Part shown: piece by piece, positions 11,293 through 23,475 of the stretch
How positions within the stretch are numbered: the first letter of the stretch is position 1
How the letters are laid out: the number at the start of each line of letters is the position of its first letter
Notes under the pieces: generated by a model
What the model was told of the DNA's origin: nothing
The model's input: the letters and a program-made list of their open reading frames with translations, nothing else
The model's database searches: none
Assembly: GCA_005406025.1 (NCBI GenBank)
Contig: BGZK01000870.1
Location: forward strand, 124,001 to 188,000
Length of the DNA: 64,000 bases
Direction of reading: 5' to 3'
From: Eumeta japonica
Taxonomy: Eukaryota > Arthropoda > Insecta > Lepidoptera > Psychidae
Translations under genes and position numbers: made by a program

Positions 11293-13275
11293 TTGATAAT
11301 GAAAATAAACTCTCCACACTGAAGACTTTTTAAGGAAAAAATAAATACAAGAACGAGATACGCAATATTTATCAAACCATCCGGATGTATTCCAAAATAT
11401 GGAAATTTTAATACCAACTATCTCTCGGATCATAGATCAGTCAAAGCAAACATACTTTAAATAAAAGAAGAATTGGAGCCAATTATAAAAATAACTCTTT
11501 GCCATCATTAAAAAACGAAGATGAAATACTGAAGTTTAAAAAAAGATTTGTTTTCAACGTAGCTAAACTATGGAGGTAGCAAAAATCTAAATGTGTAACA
11601 AATTACCCAGTATAATTGCTTAAAGCACACGAGAAGCCCGTTCATGCTGTACCGATTCCAAACCTCATGGAATACTATCGCTGCGCACAATACAACTTAT
11701 AGTCATAAGGAGGACACTACATAGAAACAAGAATAAATCTCGAAGCGAAAAAAATGAATTGGCAACTCTATATAAGCTTGTTAGCGAATACATCAAAAAC
11801 GAATACGCTAAATATAGGCAAAATATAATAACTAAATACCTGAAACCTTTAGGAACTACAAAAACAGCTTACAAAGAATTAATTCTGAATAAATCATGGA
11901 TAAAAGGACTTGAATCATCAGGAAAAACTCAATACAATCGCAGCGAGATTACAGAAAAGCCACAATATTGTACATGAACCTATATAATGGAAAGCTCTCC
12001 TCAACCTATTCATTGAAAAGCTTTGGCAAAAAAAAAAGAAAATAAACGAGTTAACAAAATCAGAGATCATAGAAGCAATAGCCAGGTTAAAGAAACTAAG
12101 GTCAGATTATATACCCAATGAAGTTATAAAGACAGGCCAAACAATTTAGCTCTATTTTATTAAGTTATTCTGTCTAATTTAGCTATTCAAATTAGCTTTA
12201 CCTATAGTAAATCTGTTAAATAAATAAACTAAAAATAGCCGAGACACTATCACAATGGGTTGAATGAAATATTATAGTAATCTATAAGGAGGGTGACCGC
12301 AAAGATATTTAAAACTATATACCAATAAGCTTACTATCATCTATTTACAAACTGTTTTTAACATCCGTAAACAAAAGGATAAGTAGTCATAATTTGCAAT
12401 TTGTATTACATTGTAATAAACTTTATTACAGAGTAAAATTTATTATTGTAAATCTACATCTACGTTATGTAATTTATATACTGTATATATACATCTACAA
12501 GTAGTAGAGCAAGCGGTGTGCAGGAAAGGATTTTCAACAATAGACCACACGCATACACGGGAATTATTTCTAGAAATATACTATATATATATAGACTACC
12601 GGAAAGCATTTGATACAGTGACTCATAAAAACGTACTGGAAGGCCTAAAACGCTGTAGTGTAGAGAAACAGAACAAGGAGTTCATTAGAAGTTTCTACAA
12701 GAATAATATAGGTAAACTCAAGCAGGAAACTAAGAGCCCGAGCTTTCTCATCAAGACAAGTGTAAAGCAGGGTGATCCCTTGTCTTCAAAATACACCTGT
12801 ACTATAATTTATTTTTAGGCAATTAGACTGAAAGAACTACGGTATAAATATAATATAAACGGTAAACACTTAAATAACCGCCGCTTCGCAGATGATCTAG
12901 TTATACTAGAGAAACTTGATTACAACTACAACATATGATTGAAATCGTTCATAGAATCAGTGTAAACATGGGACTCTAAATGAACTTATCAAAAATTATG
13001 CTAATGACTATGTTATGCGAAAAAACTTAAATGGAAATGGGCCGGCCATGTAGCACGACTCCAAGATCAACGTTGGACCAAAAGAATAACGTCTCAGAAG
13101 GGCCCATTCGGCACAAGAGGCAAATGAAGTCCCATGACAAGATGGAACTGATATCAAAAATGTCGCTGGCTATAACTGTTAGAGGTAGTCTAATACTGAG
13201 ACAAATGGCTATCATTGGAAGAAGACTTCATCTATGAAGACCGGGTTCTTGCTCAAGAAGAAAAGTAGTTTCGTT
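11293..13275 (+). pseudogene. RTE-clade LINE, endonuclease C-half, RT and C-terminus
   Basis: Plus-strand remnant of an RTE-type LINE. From about 11300: residual ENKLSTLKTF, then a KNEI block and a strong SDHR motif at 11425-11436, the C-terminal end of the endonuclease. A helical linker follows (open frame 11759-11977). RT motifs come next: EGDRKDI and PISLLSSIYKLF near 12290-12360, GFSTIDHTHT near 12525, YRKAFDTVTHKN near 12600, VKQGDPLS near 12765, and the catalytic box FADD at 12885-12896. The RTE C-terminal block KWKWAGHVARLQDQRW lies near 13030-13080. Stops, frameshifts and insertions (about 12140-12240, 12396-12505) break it. The FADD residues survive, but the copy is dead. Confidence 0.88.
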
Positions 13276-13288
13276 TAATGTTTTATTG

Positions 13289-13323
13289 AAAACTACATTA
13301 ATTACAAAAATTAATGTAGTTTT
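13289..13323. repeat. Perfect 15-bp hairpin
   Basis: AAAACTACATTAATT (13289-13303) pairs perfectly with 13309-13323 around a 5-nt loop. It lies just past the RTE coding end, so it may belong to that element's 3' tail or be an independent small inverted repeat. Confidence 0.75.
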
Positions 13324-13609
13324 AAATAAAATATGTATTTATGCAAATAAATAACACTAGCGAAAGAAAATCAATATAAAACTGTTATATATTGTAAAAG
13401 TTCTTGCGATAAATAAAAGGGTTTTTATTTTATTGTATTTTTATGATTATTTAAACTTGTGACATCTAAACTTGTGACAATTTCTAAAATAATGTTAAAT
13501 AATGTTAATCAGGAATGTTTTGTGACCGGTGTTCAGGCCAACGGACGAAACAGAACAGATAAATGTAAGGACGGACAGTGCGGACGTCCTTATAGATAGA
13601 GAGAGAAAA

Positions 13610-13830
13610 AAAAATACGGAAAGTGTGAATACGCCTTATTGAAGGAATGGATTTTGCTCAATTTGTGTTGGCCGCGGCGGCGGCGGGCGGCTGTGCCCGG
13701 CGAGATTCGGACTTAAAAACACTACGGACTCTCGGCCAATTGTTCTGCGAACTTTATTGAAATCGAATAATGAAAGTGGAGTTTTTCCTCTCGGCCCACA
13801 TAATTAGGGGCGGAGTAAAAAAACGGACGC
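13610..13830. other. GC-rich island
   Basis: Compact GC-rich block (GGCCGCGGCGGCGGCGGGCG near 13670) followed by mixed sequence to about 13820. No coding signature. Candidate conserved element. Confidence 0.5.
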
Positions 13831-14455
13831 TTGGACAACTACGATAGCTGTTCTGTAAACAGCGCATAATGGAAAAATTATACGCTTCGTATTCTCGTTT
13901 ATTGTCATTTCGTAATATGCAAATTTATAAGCGATTGTGAATCAGGGGAAATGATATTTAAATGTTTATTGAGAAATATTGAAATGAGATACACTAAATT
14001 AGTATCCAAGGTGAACTGAGCAATTTTTTATCCACTATTTTATGTTAAAATCACTACATTAACCTATTAAAAGCTACATTTTGATTGTGATTTAGTGACT
14101 CAATAATTTCACATTTATTTTATAAATAACGGGACTAAGAGGTGAATAATAACAACAGGTATTTAAATTTTTTTTTAAATATATTTGTCGATATAAAACT
14201 TTTTGCTAAATATTATTCGTAACATATAAAAACTGCTGAAAGGATTAATTTATTATGTTGTGTGTCTGTGGCCAAATAAAAAGTCATTGTATAATAGCGA
14301 AAGGTTATTTGACTGATTAGGTAATTGATTAAATTTATGTAAAAACTACTGAAAGATCAACATAAAAAAATTCGCACTTGGTGCACGTATCTTTGGCCTA
14401 GACATAAGCTATATATGAGTAAGTACATCAATGTGAAAATATAATTATTTGTCTG
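13831..14455. other. AT-rich DNA, nothing recognised
   Basis: No supported feature. Confidence 0.5.
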
Positions 14456-14840
14456 TTTGTTTTGTGGGCACCCTTAAAGGAATAAGGAGCCCTTATATGA
14501 TCACTTCGTCGCTCGTTTGTCCGTCTGCCTATTCGCTTGTCAAAATCCTTTTTCCTAGGGACGCGTAGACGTATTTATTGAAATTAATACCCAATACTTG
14601 GTTTGAAATCCTATGAAGCTGTAAAAAAAATCAAGGTGCTAGTTCAATTAAGGCCAAAATACGGCCATTTATGCTTTACATTATATAACTGACAATTAAA
14701 TTATGACCTATAGGATACTCCTATTAACCTAATTATCGAAAACAAATTTGAATTTTTTTTCCTTGTACTTAAAAGCCAATTTTTCATTGTTTTCGAATTA
14801 ATTTTCTATGTATTTTAAAGGGGTTAAGTTTTAATATGAA
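14456..14840 (+). repeat. Lepidopteran-type dispersed repeat (AAAGGAATAAGGAGCCC family)
   Basis: It begins near GGGCACCCTTAAAGGAATAA and runs through TGATCACTTCGTCGCTCGT, TGTCCGTCTGCC, a GGGACGCGTAGACGTAT block and ATACGGCC. I recognise this order from a widespread lepidopteran intronic repeat. It is non-coding with no clear terminal repeats here. Confidence 0.65.
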
Positions 14841-16149
14841 AATTCGTTATTGTAAAGTTGGTATTTGAGCAACAAGACAAACTCAAAAGTTGAATACAGC
14901 TCGCAGTCTGACCTTGCGCGCAGCAGGCAGGTAGACGATGAATATGTTTATCACGTCGGTTATGAAATGATCATATAAAATGGGTTTTGTAAGGAAATTC
15001 TTACGGAATTATATTTTATATAGAATGTATACAAAGAATCATAGAAATAAATTATTGCATTTAAATCGTGGAAATTAATAAAAAGGAGTTTAAACTTAAA
15101 TTCAACCAAAATTTCATGAAATGTCATACGAGTAAATAACGTTTCATATTTAATTTCTGTTATGGAGATATTATTTTTATTTTGACACATCAAGCATACA
15201 GTTCAAATGTAAATGGTAAGATATTAAGTTAATTTCAATATTTTTAGAGCCACGAATTTACTTTAGATCTTCGTTCTATGAATAGTTTATAAATAAACTA
15301 TTTAGGGCAGTAATTATAAAAAAAACCTTTTGAAACAACAAATACGTCATTTAAAAAGTATTTCTCAACAATCGTGTCACCCACTTCATATTCTGTTTGA
15401 GAGGATGCCTTACTCTCGCAGCTATTCACGGTTTTGTCTCGAATTTCGGAGTAGAGTGTAAGCAGGGCCTATTGTTTTATATCTCTTCTATAGAAGCGAT
15501 ACTCGACGATTTCCTGAACTAAATAACCCTCAGAGAGAAATAGATCCTTCCGTATAAACAAAGAAACGTTATTCTGTATTCACGAGATATAAGGATCTAT
15601 ACAAGTTACAGACAGTCGAGTCTCGCATCATTCGTTGGAAAGTTTTATCGCGCTTAAGTGTGCTTTGATAGGTCCGTAATAATTGTAAGTAACGATGAGT
15701 AAAACTGGTCTTAGTCTTGTAGTCCTCGTCTTGGTAAAAAACTTTTATAGTGGTTAAATAAATAATAATAAAAAACGTAAGTAACAATGTATATATATTT
15801 AAAAAATATATCTAATAATAACCAGAGTTAATATGCTAGAATAAGGTAATAAGGTTAAAACTAAATAAGTAAGATACAGCACTATACCAAAACTATATTT
15901 CAGTCTTGATCTTGGCCTTGCTTTGCTCATAATTAATTCTAAGTATCACTTTAATATTACAAAGTATTTTTTCGTTAATTGACCATTAATGATACAACTA
16001 CACACATTGTTGTAAAAAATCATCGTTTCGACCATAAAAATAGAAACAACTATTAGGATTCGATGCATCCATAATCGACGCCCGCGACATATCGAGACAA
16101 GTGGAACTAAGTAATGTATTAAATTATTAATGACTTATCATTTTGTATC
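14841..16149. other. AT-rich DNA, nothing recognised
   Basis: Frames 14960-15193 and 15569-15787 (both minus) show no recognisable motif. Confidence 0.5.
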
Positions 16150-16325
16150 GATGATTGAAAAAGAGCAAACCTTGAGTTTTTGCCCATTCTTCTCAAACTG
16201 AATGAGCATTTGAAGAGGGTGGTAAAGTTATAGTCGGAAACAATCGTTTATGACGAATTTCAAGTTTGATTTCTGTTACCTACGAAATAAAGATATTTTT
16301 GATTTGATTTTATTTGATTACTGGT
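16150..16325 (+). repeat. LINE 3'-end-like repeat tail
   Basis: The segment reads like the common lepidopteran LINE 3' end: a block near CCTTGAGTTTTTGCCCATTCTTCTC, a GGTGGTAAAGTTATAGTC block, then GAAATAAAGATATTTTTGATTTGATTTTATTTGATT. The repeated GATTT tail is typical of the terminal reiteration of these elements. There is no ORF, so it is a 5'-truncated copy. Confidence 0.6.
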
Positions 16326-16348
16326 GTGCTCACATACATGTATAAGAG

Positions 16349-16450
16349 TTATATCTATAGATATGGGTTATATCTGAAGGTTATATCTATAGATATAGTG
16401 AAACCCTTATACATTAAAAAGATCCTAAAGATGTTACGTTTTAGGATCTT
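16349..16450. repeat. Small clustered palindromes
   Basis: GTTATATCTATAGATAT occurs twice (about 16349 and 16381), each centred on the palindrome TATCTATAGATA. An 11-bp inverted repeat (AAGATCCTAAA with TTTAGGATCTT) lies at about 16419-16450. Function unknown. Confidence 0.55.
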
Positions 16451-16674
16451 GCTCAACAAAGGTACCGATGGCATCCTATTACTAAGTCTATACTGCTGTA
16501 TGTGCTTTCTGGTAGATCTTTACTATAAAATATGTTCTAAAATAACAGGCTTAATTAGGTAAAAAATTAAAATTACACATAAACACAGAACAGAACACGT
16601 TGAGACGCTATATGACAGTTGAGCACGCTACCACAACTTCAATATGTTGCATATACGTATACCAATCTTGTGTA

Positions 16675-16875
16675 GGTATACATACGAGAAAAAGAGAGAA
16701 AACGAGAGAAGAGCATGTAAACATGTGTACGTTCAAACACACTATCTATGTATAACGGTGTTGATTTGAGAGCTGAGAGAGAGAAAGAGAGATAGTGATA
16801 GAGAGTGAGAAGAGAGGAGAGTGCGTATGTGTCGCTTATAGAAAGAGGTAGACTCTGGAGAGACAGAGTGTGCAC
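16675..16875. repeat. GA-rich low-complexity tract
   Basis: Purine-rich, imperfect (GA)n/(GAGA) sequence on plus. The 78-codon Ser/Leu-rich frame on minus across it is a by-product of the repeat. Confidence 0.8.
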
Positions 16876-18032
16876 GCCACTGCTTCTCCACTGCTTCTAT
16901 CTCCTTCTGTTTCGCTGTATTATAGTACAGGCCGTTTGTCCTATACCATGCTAACGCTTACATAACGTTATATTTTTTGGTGTCTAGCTCCTACATGAGG
17001 AACTTCATTCCAATGATTCAAAATACTAGGATTTTCATTAAAGATAAAATTATTCCTTGTTTATAAATAAACGACACGAAACCCTTTCACACTTATCTTA
17101 ATACGAGTGCTTGACTGTTTTTTTAACCATGACAGTTTTACTAATCTTTGCTAATCAGCTGTTGAATTAAAAAAAGGTTTGTATTCATAACGGCTTCGGA
17201 ATGTATAAATAATGTACTCGAATAATGAAAATTACTAAAACACAAGTTGTAGGAATATTAAAATGACATTGAAAAACAAATACATTATAACCTAAAAAAA
17301 CGATAGGTAATCATTGGGGACTGTCGACGGAAGTGAAATTTTAAACCTATGAAATAACAGTGTTTTTTTCTTGCATTTCTAAAGTAATTGAAGTATTAAC
17401 AACTAAGATTTTAAAATTCATAAATTAAATTAAATTAAAGTACATAGGCCGCTGCGCGCGCGTCAGTGTTATCAATACTTTCATTATCGTCCAAGCACAA
17501 CTTGTGGATACAGACATGCTGTTAACAATAGCGCGACGCGTATTCTTGAGATTTTAAAGAAACAAAAAGCGTTTAAAATTGTTTTTACTGCAATAGATAT
17601 CCTATTAATTTTCAGCTCGTCCTTGTGGCGGGTCGTCACGCTCGATTCAAAGTTCAGGTAATTGTTTCCATGGTAATACTTTAATATTCTAGAGACCTGA
17701 GCTTCAGTCTCGCTCATTGGTGATCTACCACTATAAAAGCACTTTGTAAGTATTATGTTATAATGTGGAAAGTGTCGACGGGTACGTCGCTTTAGTATGA
17801 CGGATTATTTTCGAAACACCGTAATCATGCCAGTTCCTGCCTTTTAGTAAGATTTTTACATAATCTTTGTAAGTACGTATGTGCATGGCTGTATAGGTTA
17901 CACTGTAACCTACTGTACTGTAACCGTTATAGTATCGTTAAGATGTGCATTCACCACTGAAATTGTAACCATATATTAAAATATAAATTGTGCAAAAACA
18001 ATAACACTTTGAACAATTTGAATATGGTCCTT
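16876..18032. other. AT-rich DNA, nothing recognised
   Basis: A 77-codon minus frame at 17484-17717 is unassigned. A short CG-alternating run lies at about 17453-17462. Confidence 0.5.
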
Positions 18033-18057
18033 GAGAATGACCACTGTGGTCATTCTC
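18033..18057. repeat. Perfect 12-bp palindrome
   Basis: GAGAATGACCAC and GTGGTCATTCTC are exact complements separated by a single T. This would extrude as a tight cruciform. It lies just upstream of the LINE fragment. Confidence 0.9.
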
Positions 18058-18119
18058 GGAGGATTATATTTTTATCTTTTAAAACGTACTGCTATAACGT
18101 CGTCAATAGGTATATGTTT

Positions 18120-18235
18120 ATAATATTCTTCAAGTGTTTTCCTAGCTAATTCAGAAGTACCGCAAGGTTCTACTATAGGACCTATTCTTTTTAACATCTA
18201 TATCAATGATGTATTAGACGCGTTAAAAACCTTTT
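18120..18235 (+). pseudogene. CR1/Jockey-group LINE RT, upstream piece
   Basis: The translation includes PQGSTIGPILFNIYINDV, the conserved RT palm block of CR1/Jockey-group non-LTR retrotransposons, at about 18156-18210. The reading ends abruptly at about 18235, where an unrelated dispersed repeat begins. The rest of the RT resumes beyond 19240, so this is the first half of an interrupted copy. The catalytic FADD/YADD box is not visible and was probably lost at the interruption. Confidence 0.85.
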
Positions 18236-19003
18236 TAAGGTTCCGAGCCAAAATGAAAAAATGGAACCCTTATAATTTTGTCGTATCCGTTTGTCCGTCC
18301 GTCCGTCCGTATATCACAGGCATTATTCAAAAACTACAAGACCTCTAAATATGAAATTTATAGTGTAGATGTCTTGTATAAATTGCTACTTACTTACGTA
18401 GTTCAGTAACAAAAATATATATTTCTAGGGGGAAGTAACAAAAATATATATTTCTATTACATGCAACAGAAGCCGAAAAAAATTTTTCTCAGCAAATATT
18501 AAGTGTAACATGTTTTTTGATAGTTATTTTAAAAACATTTTAAGGTTTTTAAGGATTTTTTTTGATTACCTGGATAATTTCGGAAATAATCGCTCCGAAA
18601 TTAGCATAAATTGTCCTCCCCTCTTTATTTTCTAAGATGTTTGTCCAAAAAATGAGAAAAAAAATAACGAAGATAACGCTTAATAGACAATTTCAACTAA
18701 AATTATTTTTAACACGACCGGATATACTATTTTTGAGTTATTGCTGCAAAACTGTACTTCTCAACAAAAGGACGTAAGTGCCATGAAGAAGTACTTTAGT
18801 ATACACTAGTTTAATGTTAATAATCAACATACCTACTTGTTTTTCCTAATTATAAGCGACTAAAGTGCTTATAACTATTCTGTGCGGGAAACATGGTGAA
18901 AGTGTAAAAACGTACTTATTTCATCTGTAGTGCATTTCTTTGTAATAATGGCTTCGGAACTCTATGATGAGCATGGTTCGACATGTTCTTGGCCAGTCCT
19001 TTT
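18236..19003 (+). mobile_element. ~770-bp dispersed repeat nested in LINE
   Basis: It starts AAGGTTCCGAGCCAAAATGA, runs through a (TCCG)n-like TGTCCGTCCGTCCGTCC block near 18290, and ends with GTAATAATGGCTTCGGAACT then CTTGGCCAGTCC. A reverse-complement copy lies at 28963-29735, matching end to end. Near-terminal GTTCCG-AGCC motifs are inverted at the two ends, suggesting a non-autonomous DNA element. It splits the LINE at 18235. Confidence 0.8.
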
Positions 19004-19239
19004 TTTTTATTTATTTACTGACACTTTAATGAATTTATGACCATTCTATAGTCCCAGCGTTGTTTCTATAGTCCAGTCTCATTTTGTAGTCTTCTTCAAG
19101 CAATGGAGAATCTAGAGGGTGGAGGGAGGGTTATGTGGGTCATGACCCCCAGGTCTCGGTCTTTGTTTTGCTATTGTAATCGAATTAGTCAGGACTAAAC
19201 ACTGAATGTAGGACCACCCTCCAACTCGAAGGCTAGACC

Positions 19240-20065
19240 CGTCCTTGTCGTCAAGAAGATATTACAGTCTATTTATAAATAGACTGTCATTTGGACGAAA
19301 AAAATATTGATATGATATTGAATCCTAGTAAATATCATGTAATACACTTCTGTAAGGTTAAGAATGATTAGCCAAAGAACCAAGATGTTGATGGTATTGA
19401 CGTGCAACACGTCGAACAGATTCACGATTTAAGAGTTATCTTCGACACTCACTTGAAATTCGATAAAGACATTGATATTATAATTTTCAAAAGTTTTAAA
19501 AACTATGTTTTATAATACGGAATTTTAGAAAGTCTGTTATTAAAATTACTCTGTTCGATTCACCAGTTCGCCCACAACTTCAATTTTGTAGTACAGTTTG
19601 GAATTCTTAATACGATATATACGTTAAAAGGACAGAAAGTCTTAAAAGACGGTTTGTGTATCATATTCCGTACAGTGACACATTAGCTAAGCGTTGTATT
19701 ATTATGAAATATGGATAAAATATTATAATTTACCATTGCGACTTAGTCGTAGAAAACTCCTAGATTTAGTATTCCTTTTTTTATGATATTATTAGATATT
19801 TAATGGAATTGTCGATACTAATGACTACTTTCCAAACATCATATTAATTTTCCCAAAAATGTGCTTTGATCGAATAAATTCGTGCTATTTAATGTTCCGT
19901 ATTCTCCGACCAATCTTGATTTTTATGCACATTTAAATAGAGTATGCCGTGAATTCAATTACTGTCAAGACAACGATTTTGATCTGGATGCGTTTATCAC
20001 ACTGAGTATCTTTAAGTCAGAGCTCCTTAAGTGCTGTACTATTGATCGCATGTACTAATTGTTTA
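19240..20065 (+). pseudogene. CR1/Jockey-group LINE RT, downstream piece
   Basis: The RT resumes at about 19300 with LNPSKYHVIHF, then a GIDVQHVEQIHDLRVIFD block (19390-19445), a thumb-like region with several frameshifts, SRRKLLDLVFLF near 19743-19785, and a C-terminal block ending in SIFKSELLKCC near 20010-20040. The stop is near 20060. Together with 18120-18235 it forms one degraded plus-strand copy lacking its endonuclease and catalytic box. The 19004-19240 segment between the repeat and the resumed RT is unassigned. Confidence 0.85.
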
Positions 20066-21759
20066 AATTAAGCTACATATTACCATGTGTATATTAGGAA
20101 TGTAAAATATATTATTTTATAGTTGAATAAGTACATTTCAGTGAATGTTTAATACTAAAATTGGTAACAAGTCCCTAATAATTAATAAGTTTTTGATGTT
20201 TCTCATTAATATTATTCCTTCTGTAATTAAGGAAGAACATTGCAATAGAGTTCATTATGTTTTATTCCTCATAGGTGTATTTCTTGTTGGAGATCCTCAA
20301 TAGTCAATAAATAAGTAAATTAATAAACGTATTTTTAACTTTCAAAAAGGCATGAATATATAAAAATTATGGATAGTGTCAATTGAAAGGACACTAAGCT
20401 TAATACTGGTTCGACAAGCGTACAAGTAAATTACGGCTATTCAATTTTATTTTCTAGAGGCACGCCGATTTGGTAACATAAATGAGAGAATTTAGTAGAA
20501 CTGGCAACAATTGTCTATGAAATACTTTGATATTTCAATAATGAAAACAACTTTTCCCGAAAAAACTAAAAACACCTTCAAAAATTCTTTAACCTAATTG
20601 ACGATCATACGTTCGTACAATCATCAAACGAAAAAATATTGTGCAATCTGAAAAGAAGCTTTTTAAAAAGTACATACGTGGGTCACACTGAAAGTCCTTA
20701 GAAAATGAAAAACTGAGAAAACTAGCAAGTTATTTTTACTATTACTGTTTTTCAAAATAATATTCGTTGAGATCAATACTTCGCTGCATTTACTGGAAAT
20801 ACTGTGAGAAAAACTTTGCCCACTCGAACTTAGAGGTCACTTCGATAGCCTTTTTAAATATAGGCAATGTTTTCTCGGCGTCTGTGAATCATTATCCTCA
20901 ATGTTTCTCTTTTATTTTAGGAAATATATAAAAACAATTTTCTTTTTACCGCCAATTTGTAAAAACAAATGGCGTATAAATACAGCACATATGATAAGGT
21001 TGGCAAAGGTTACATTTTTAAAATTTAAATTTATTAAATTTTTTTTACAATTTTTAAGTGGCTAATTCTATAAATTTTAAATATGACCTACTTTGAAAAT
21101 AATAGCGTCCATTACGAACACCGGTGGTAAAAATTAAAATAATATTATTGTTTGAACTCTTATTTTTCGTTACGGCCCCTTTTAAGTGTAATAATACCCT
21201 GAATAAATGAATGAAAAGAGGATCGATTCTCGGTATGTTAGAGTAGTCCTTAAAGAAATTTGTAGAAAAAAAATCTAATGCGATCCTTTCTCTAGAGCCT
21301 TGGAAAGTTAGAGGAATAATACAACGTTCAAAAACTTTTAAGAATCAGTTTTTTTTTTATTTTTACATTTTCAGTGTCATGACTCTTGTGTTATGTAAAG
21401 TCTACTATTGAACTATTGTAAGAAAAAAAATTAAGGTCGTACACTTAAGAGCTTAGCCGTACAAAATTTAATATAAAAGATTAAGTACAAACTAAGTACA
21501 AACTACAAACATAAAATAAAGTAAAATGATTTTCGACAAATATCTGATATAATCAACAACATTCATCTCGTGATTACGTAAAATACTTTTGCTAAACAAC
21601 ACTATATTTTAAAGAATCACGCTCTATTAGACGTGTGTAATGTATCAGTTTCGCCAAATTGTAAAAATATTCTTATCTGCAACTCGTCCGTCTGTCTACA
21701 GTGACATTATTATAATACGTATTCTAGTAATTCAATCCGTTTTATTACTAATATATTTA
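20066..21759. other. AT-rich DNA, nothing firm
   Basis: A small interrupted hairpin (CGCCAATTTG ... CAAATGGCG) lies at about 20951-20976. Otherwise there is no supported feature. Confidence 0.5.
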
Positions 21760-22760
21760 TAAGATCAGGCAAACAGCTTTTTCGTATTTTATGTACAAAT
21801 TTAAGAATAGAAGAATGGCATATACATATGTGTATATATATATATATATGCCATTTTGTAAGTAGTGACATAGTATCATTGCTGCAACAAATTTGGAACT
21901 TCTGATCAAAAAACTGCCAGAAGCAGTTTTGACAGTCCTCTTTTGATGTCAAGCTAACCTAGCACCATAAAAAGTATTCTGGAGAGACGGAAACAGGTGA
22001 AAATCTGAGGGTGCAAGGTCAGGGCTATGTGGTGGATGCCTTAACATTTCCCAAACAAACTCTCAAAATTTGCTGAGTGGCTAAAGATGTGCGTGGTCTG
22101 ATGGTATCATGGTTCGGGTTACGCTGTGGCGTGTGGAGTTTACTTGCCTTTTTATCATGATCCTTTTCGTTCATATACGTTTCGTTTTAACGCGTTCTCG
22201 TCGCAGGTAATGCATTTTCCATCACCAGTGTTCATTCTTTTCAAAAACGGTTCGGTTTCATTACGTTTCAATAGAGAATCGCTAATGAGTATGACCCAAG
22301 TATCGAGCCTCTTTGTATATCCAGCTTTTTTCAAATGGGTCAAAAGTATTTTGTGATCAACGTGGTCTTTGACATCAATTGTCAATCGTTTACCGGAACC
22401 GTTTACTGTTTCAAAAGTTTACCGGATTGAAAACGATTGAAACAGTTTTGTACTACTCTTACCGACGCTGTATTAGGTCCAAAAACGTCATAATTTTATT
22501 TTCGCGGCTTGTGTCGCGTTTACCCTTTTTTGTTTACTATTTTAAAACTTTAAAATGTATCGATTTTCTATGTTAGATTCATTCATTTTGGTGGATAGAA
22601 AAGCTATAGCAAAATGGCGGGACACCGTTTTTGTGTTTTTTCTTTTTAAAAATATCCTTTATTTATTTGTATCAAAACTAGCCAGATACAAACAGTACAA
22701 CCAGATATTTTACTGCAACTTCTTATTCATAAACGACGAAAAACTTTTTCTCCGACCTAA
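21760..22760 (-). mobile_element. mariner-family transposon, copy 1
   Basis: The right end carries a TIR (AAACTTTTTCTCCGACCTAA, ending 22760). The left end carries a decayed partner starting about 21760 (TAAGATCAGGCAAACAGCTT). It matches the mariner at 53939-55125 along its length. It is about 1.0 kb, shorter than the usual ~1.3 kb, because of internal deletions, for example near 22100-22130. An (AT)n tract sits inside at about 21832-21848. Confidence 0.9.
22080..22600 (-). pseudogene. mariner transposase pseudogene
   Basis: On minus, the N-terminus near 22585 reads MNESNIENRYILKF. The HTH region is heavily deleted. Frame 22385-22155 contains DHKILLTHLKKAGYTKRLD and SLLKRNETEPFLKRM, classic mariner transposase blocks, followed by NTGDGKCI, where the first catalytic Asp position is kept but the family's usual W after GDEK is replaced by C. 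A deletion then joins this to the SSxHR-like C-terminal area. The end of the protein (SKEDCQNCFWQFFDQK, about 21950-21900) is out of frame. Non-functional. Confidence 0.88.
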
Positions 22761-23039
22761 CACATATATAAAACAAAGTTGTGTTGGTTACACAATTTAT
22801 AATTCAAGAACGGTTGCACAGATTTTTTGATCTGTTATTTATTGGATTTGTCTTTGCCACAAATAGCAGAATAAATAATTGAAAAAGTCAAAAATTAACC
22901 AAAAAAAAGATATGAAGAAAATTCTTTTTCATATACATTTTTCGTATGCAACCCCATCTCCAATGATATGACAGATAAAAAAGTAAGTAACTTTGGCAAA
23001 CTTTTCATAAAGTATATCATTTGCTGTAAAAATAAGTTT
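22761..23039. other. AT-rich DNA
   Basis: No supported feature. Confidence 0.5.
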
Positions 23040-23475
23040 GAATGTATGTTTTTCGTACGCTGACGGCTAGACTGATTGTAATTTAATTTTTTGTGTTTTC
23101 AAATTATGTTTTCAGAGAAGATATGATATTAATAAATAAGATTACATTGTATTTTATGACCTTTTACGTAAAAAAATGTATAACTGCCAGTAAAAATGAT
23201 AATCTGTTACCATTAACATCCATGACTAAGGAAGGACCAAGATTGGTATCAAGCCTGCTATTAGAACAGCGGGACCGGAATGGGACCTGACAGTGGAACC
23301 AGAACTGACATCGATAACAGAATCACGATTGCGATTAAAATTGACAGATAAATCGGCCGATATAGAAGATGAAGGAATGTCTACAGTAGTAAAATTAAGG
23401 GCACATTTGAATAATAATAAAAATGCAAAATTTAAATTTACGCCCAGCGAAGCGAGTGGGTGATAGTTAGTAAAA
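23040..23475 (+). repeat. Helitron-like non-autonomous repeat (candidate)
   Basis: It begins near GCTGACGGCTAGACTGATTG and ends at about 23475 with CGCCCAGCGAAGCGAGTGGG, which can form a short GC hairpin, followed by a decayed TTAGT in place of CTAGT. A GC hairpin ahead of CTRR is the Helitron 3' signature, and this ending is common in lepidopteran repeats. The degradation and missing 5' end make the class uncertain. Confidence 0.4.

Larger units (their letters stand above)
10690..13275 (+). mobile_element. RTE LINE with split-strand 5' end
   Basis: Body on plus, with the first half of the endonuclease inverted at its 5' end. The two endonuclease halves meet around 11290 and together cover the domain with little or no overlap, as expected from twin priming (5' inversion during target-primed reverse transcription). 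The alternative is two head-to-head copies. No clear target duplication was found. Confidence 0.65.

Noticed and set aside
16639..16875. 78-codon Ser/Leu/Tyr-rich minus frame
   Set aside because: Translation of a GA-rich low-complexity tract.
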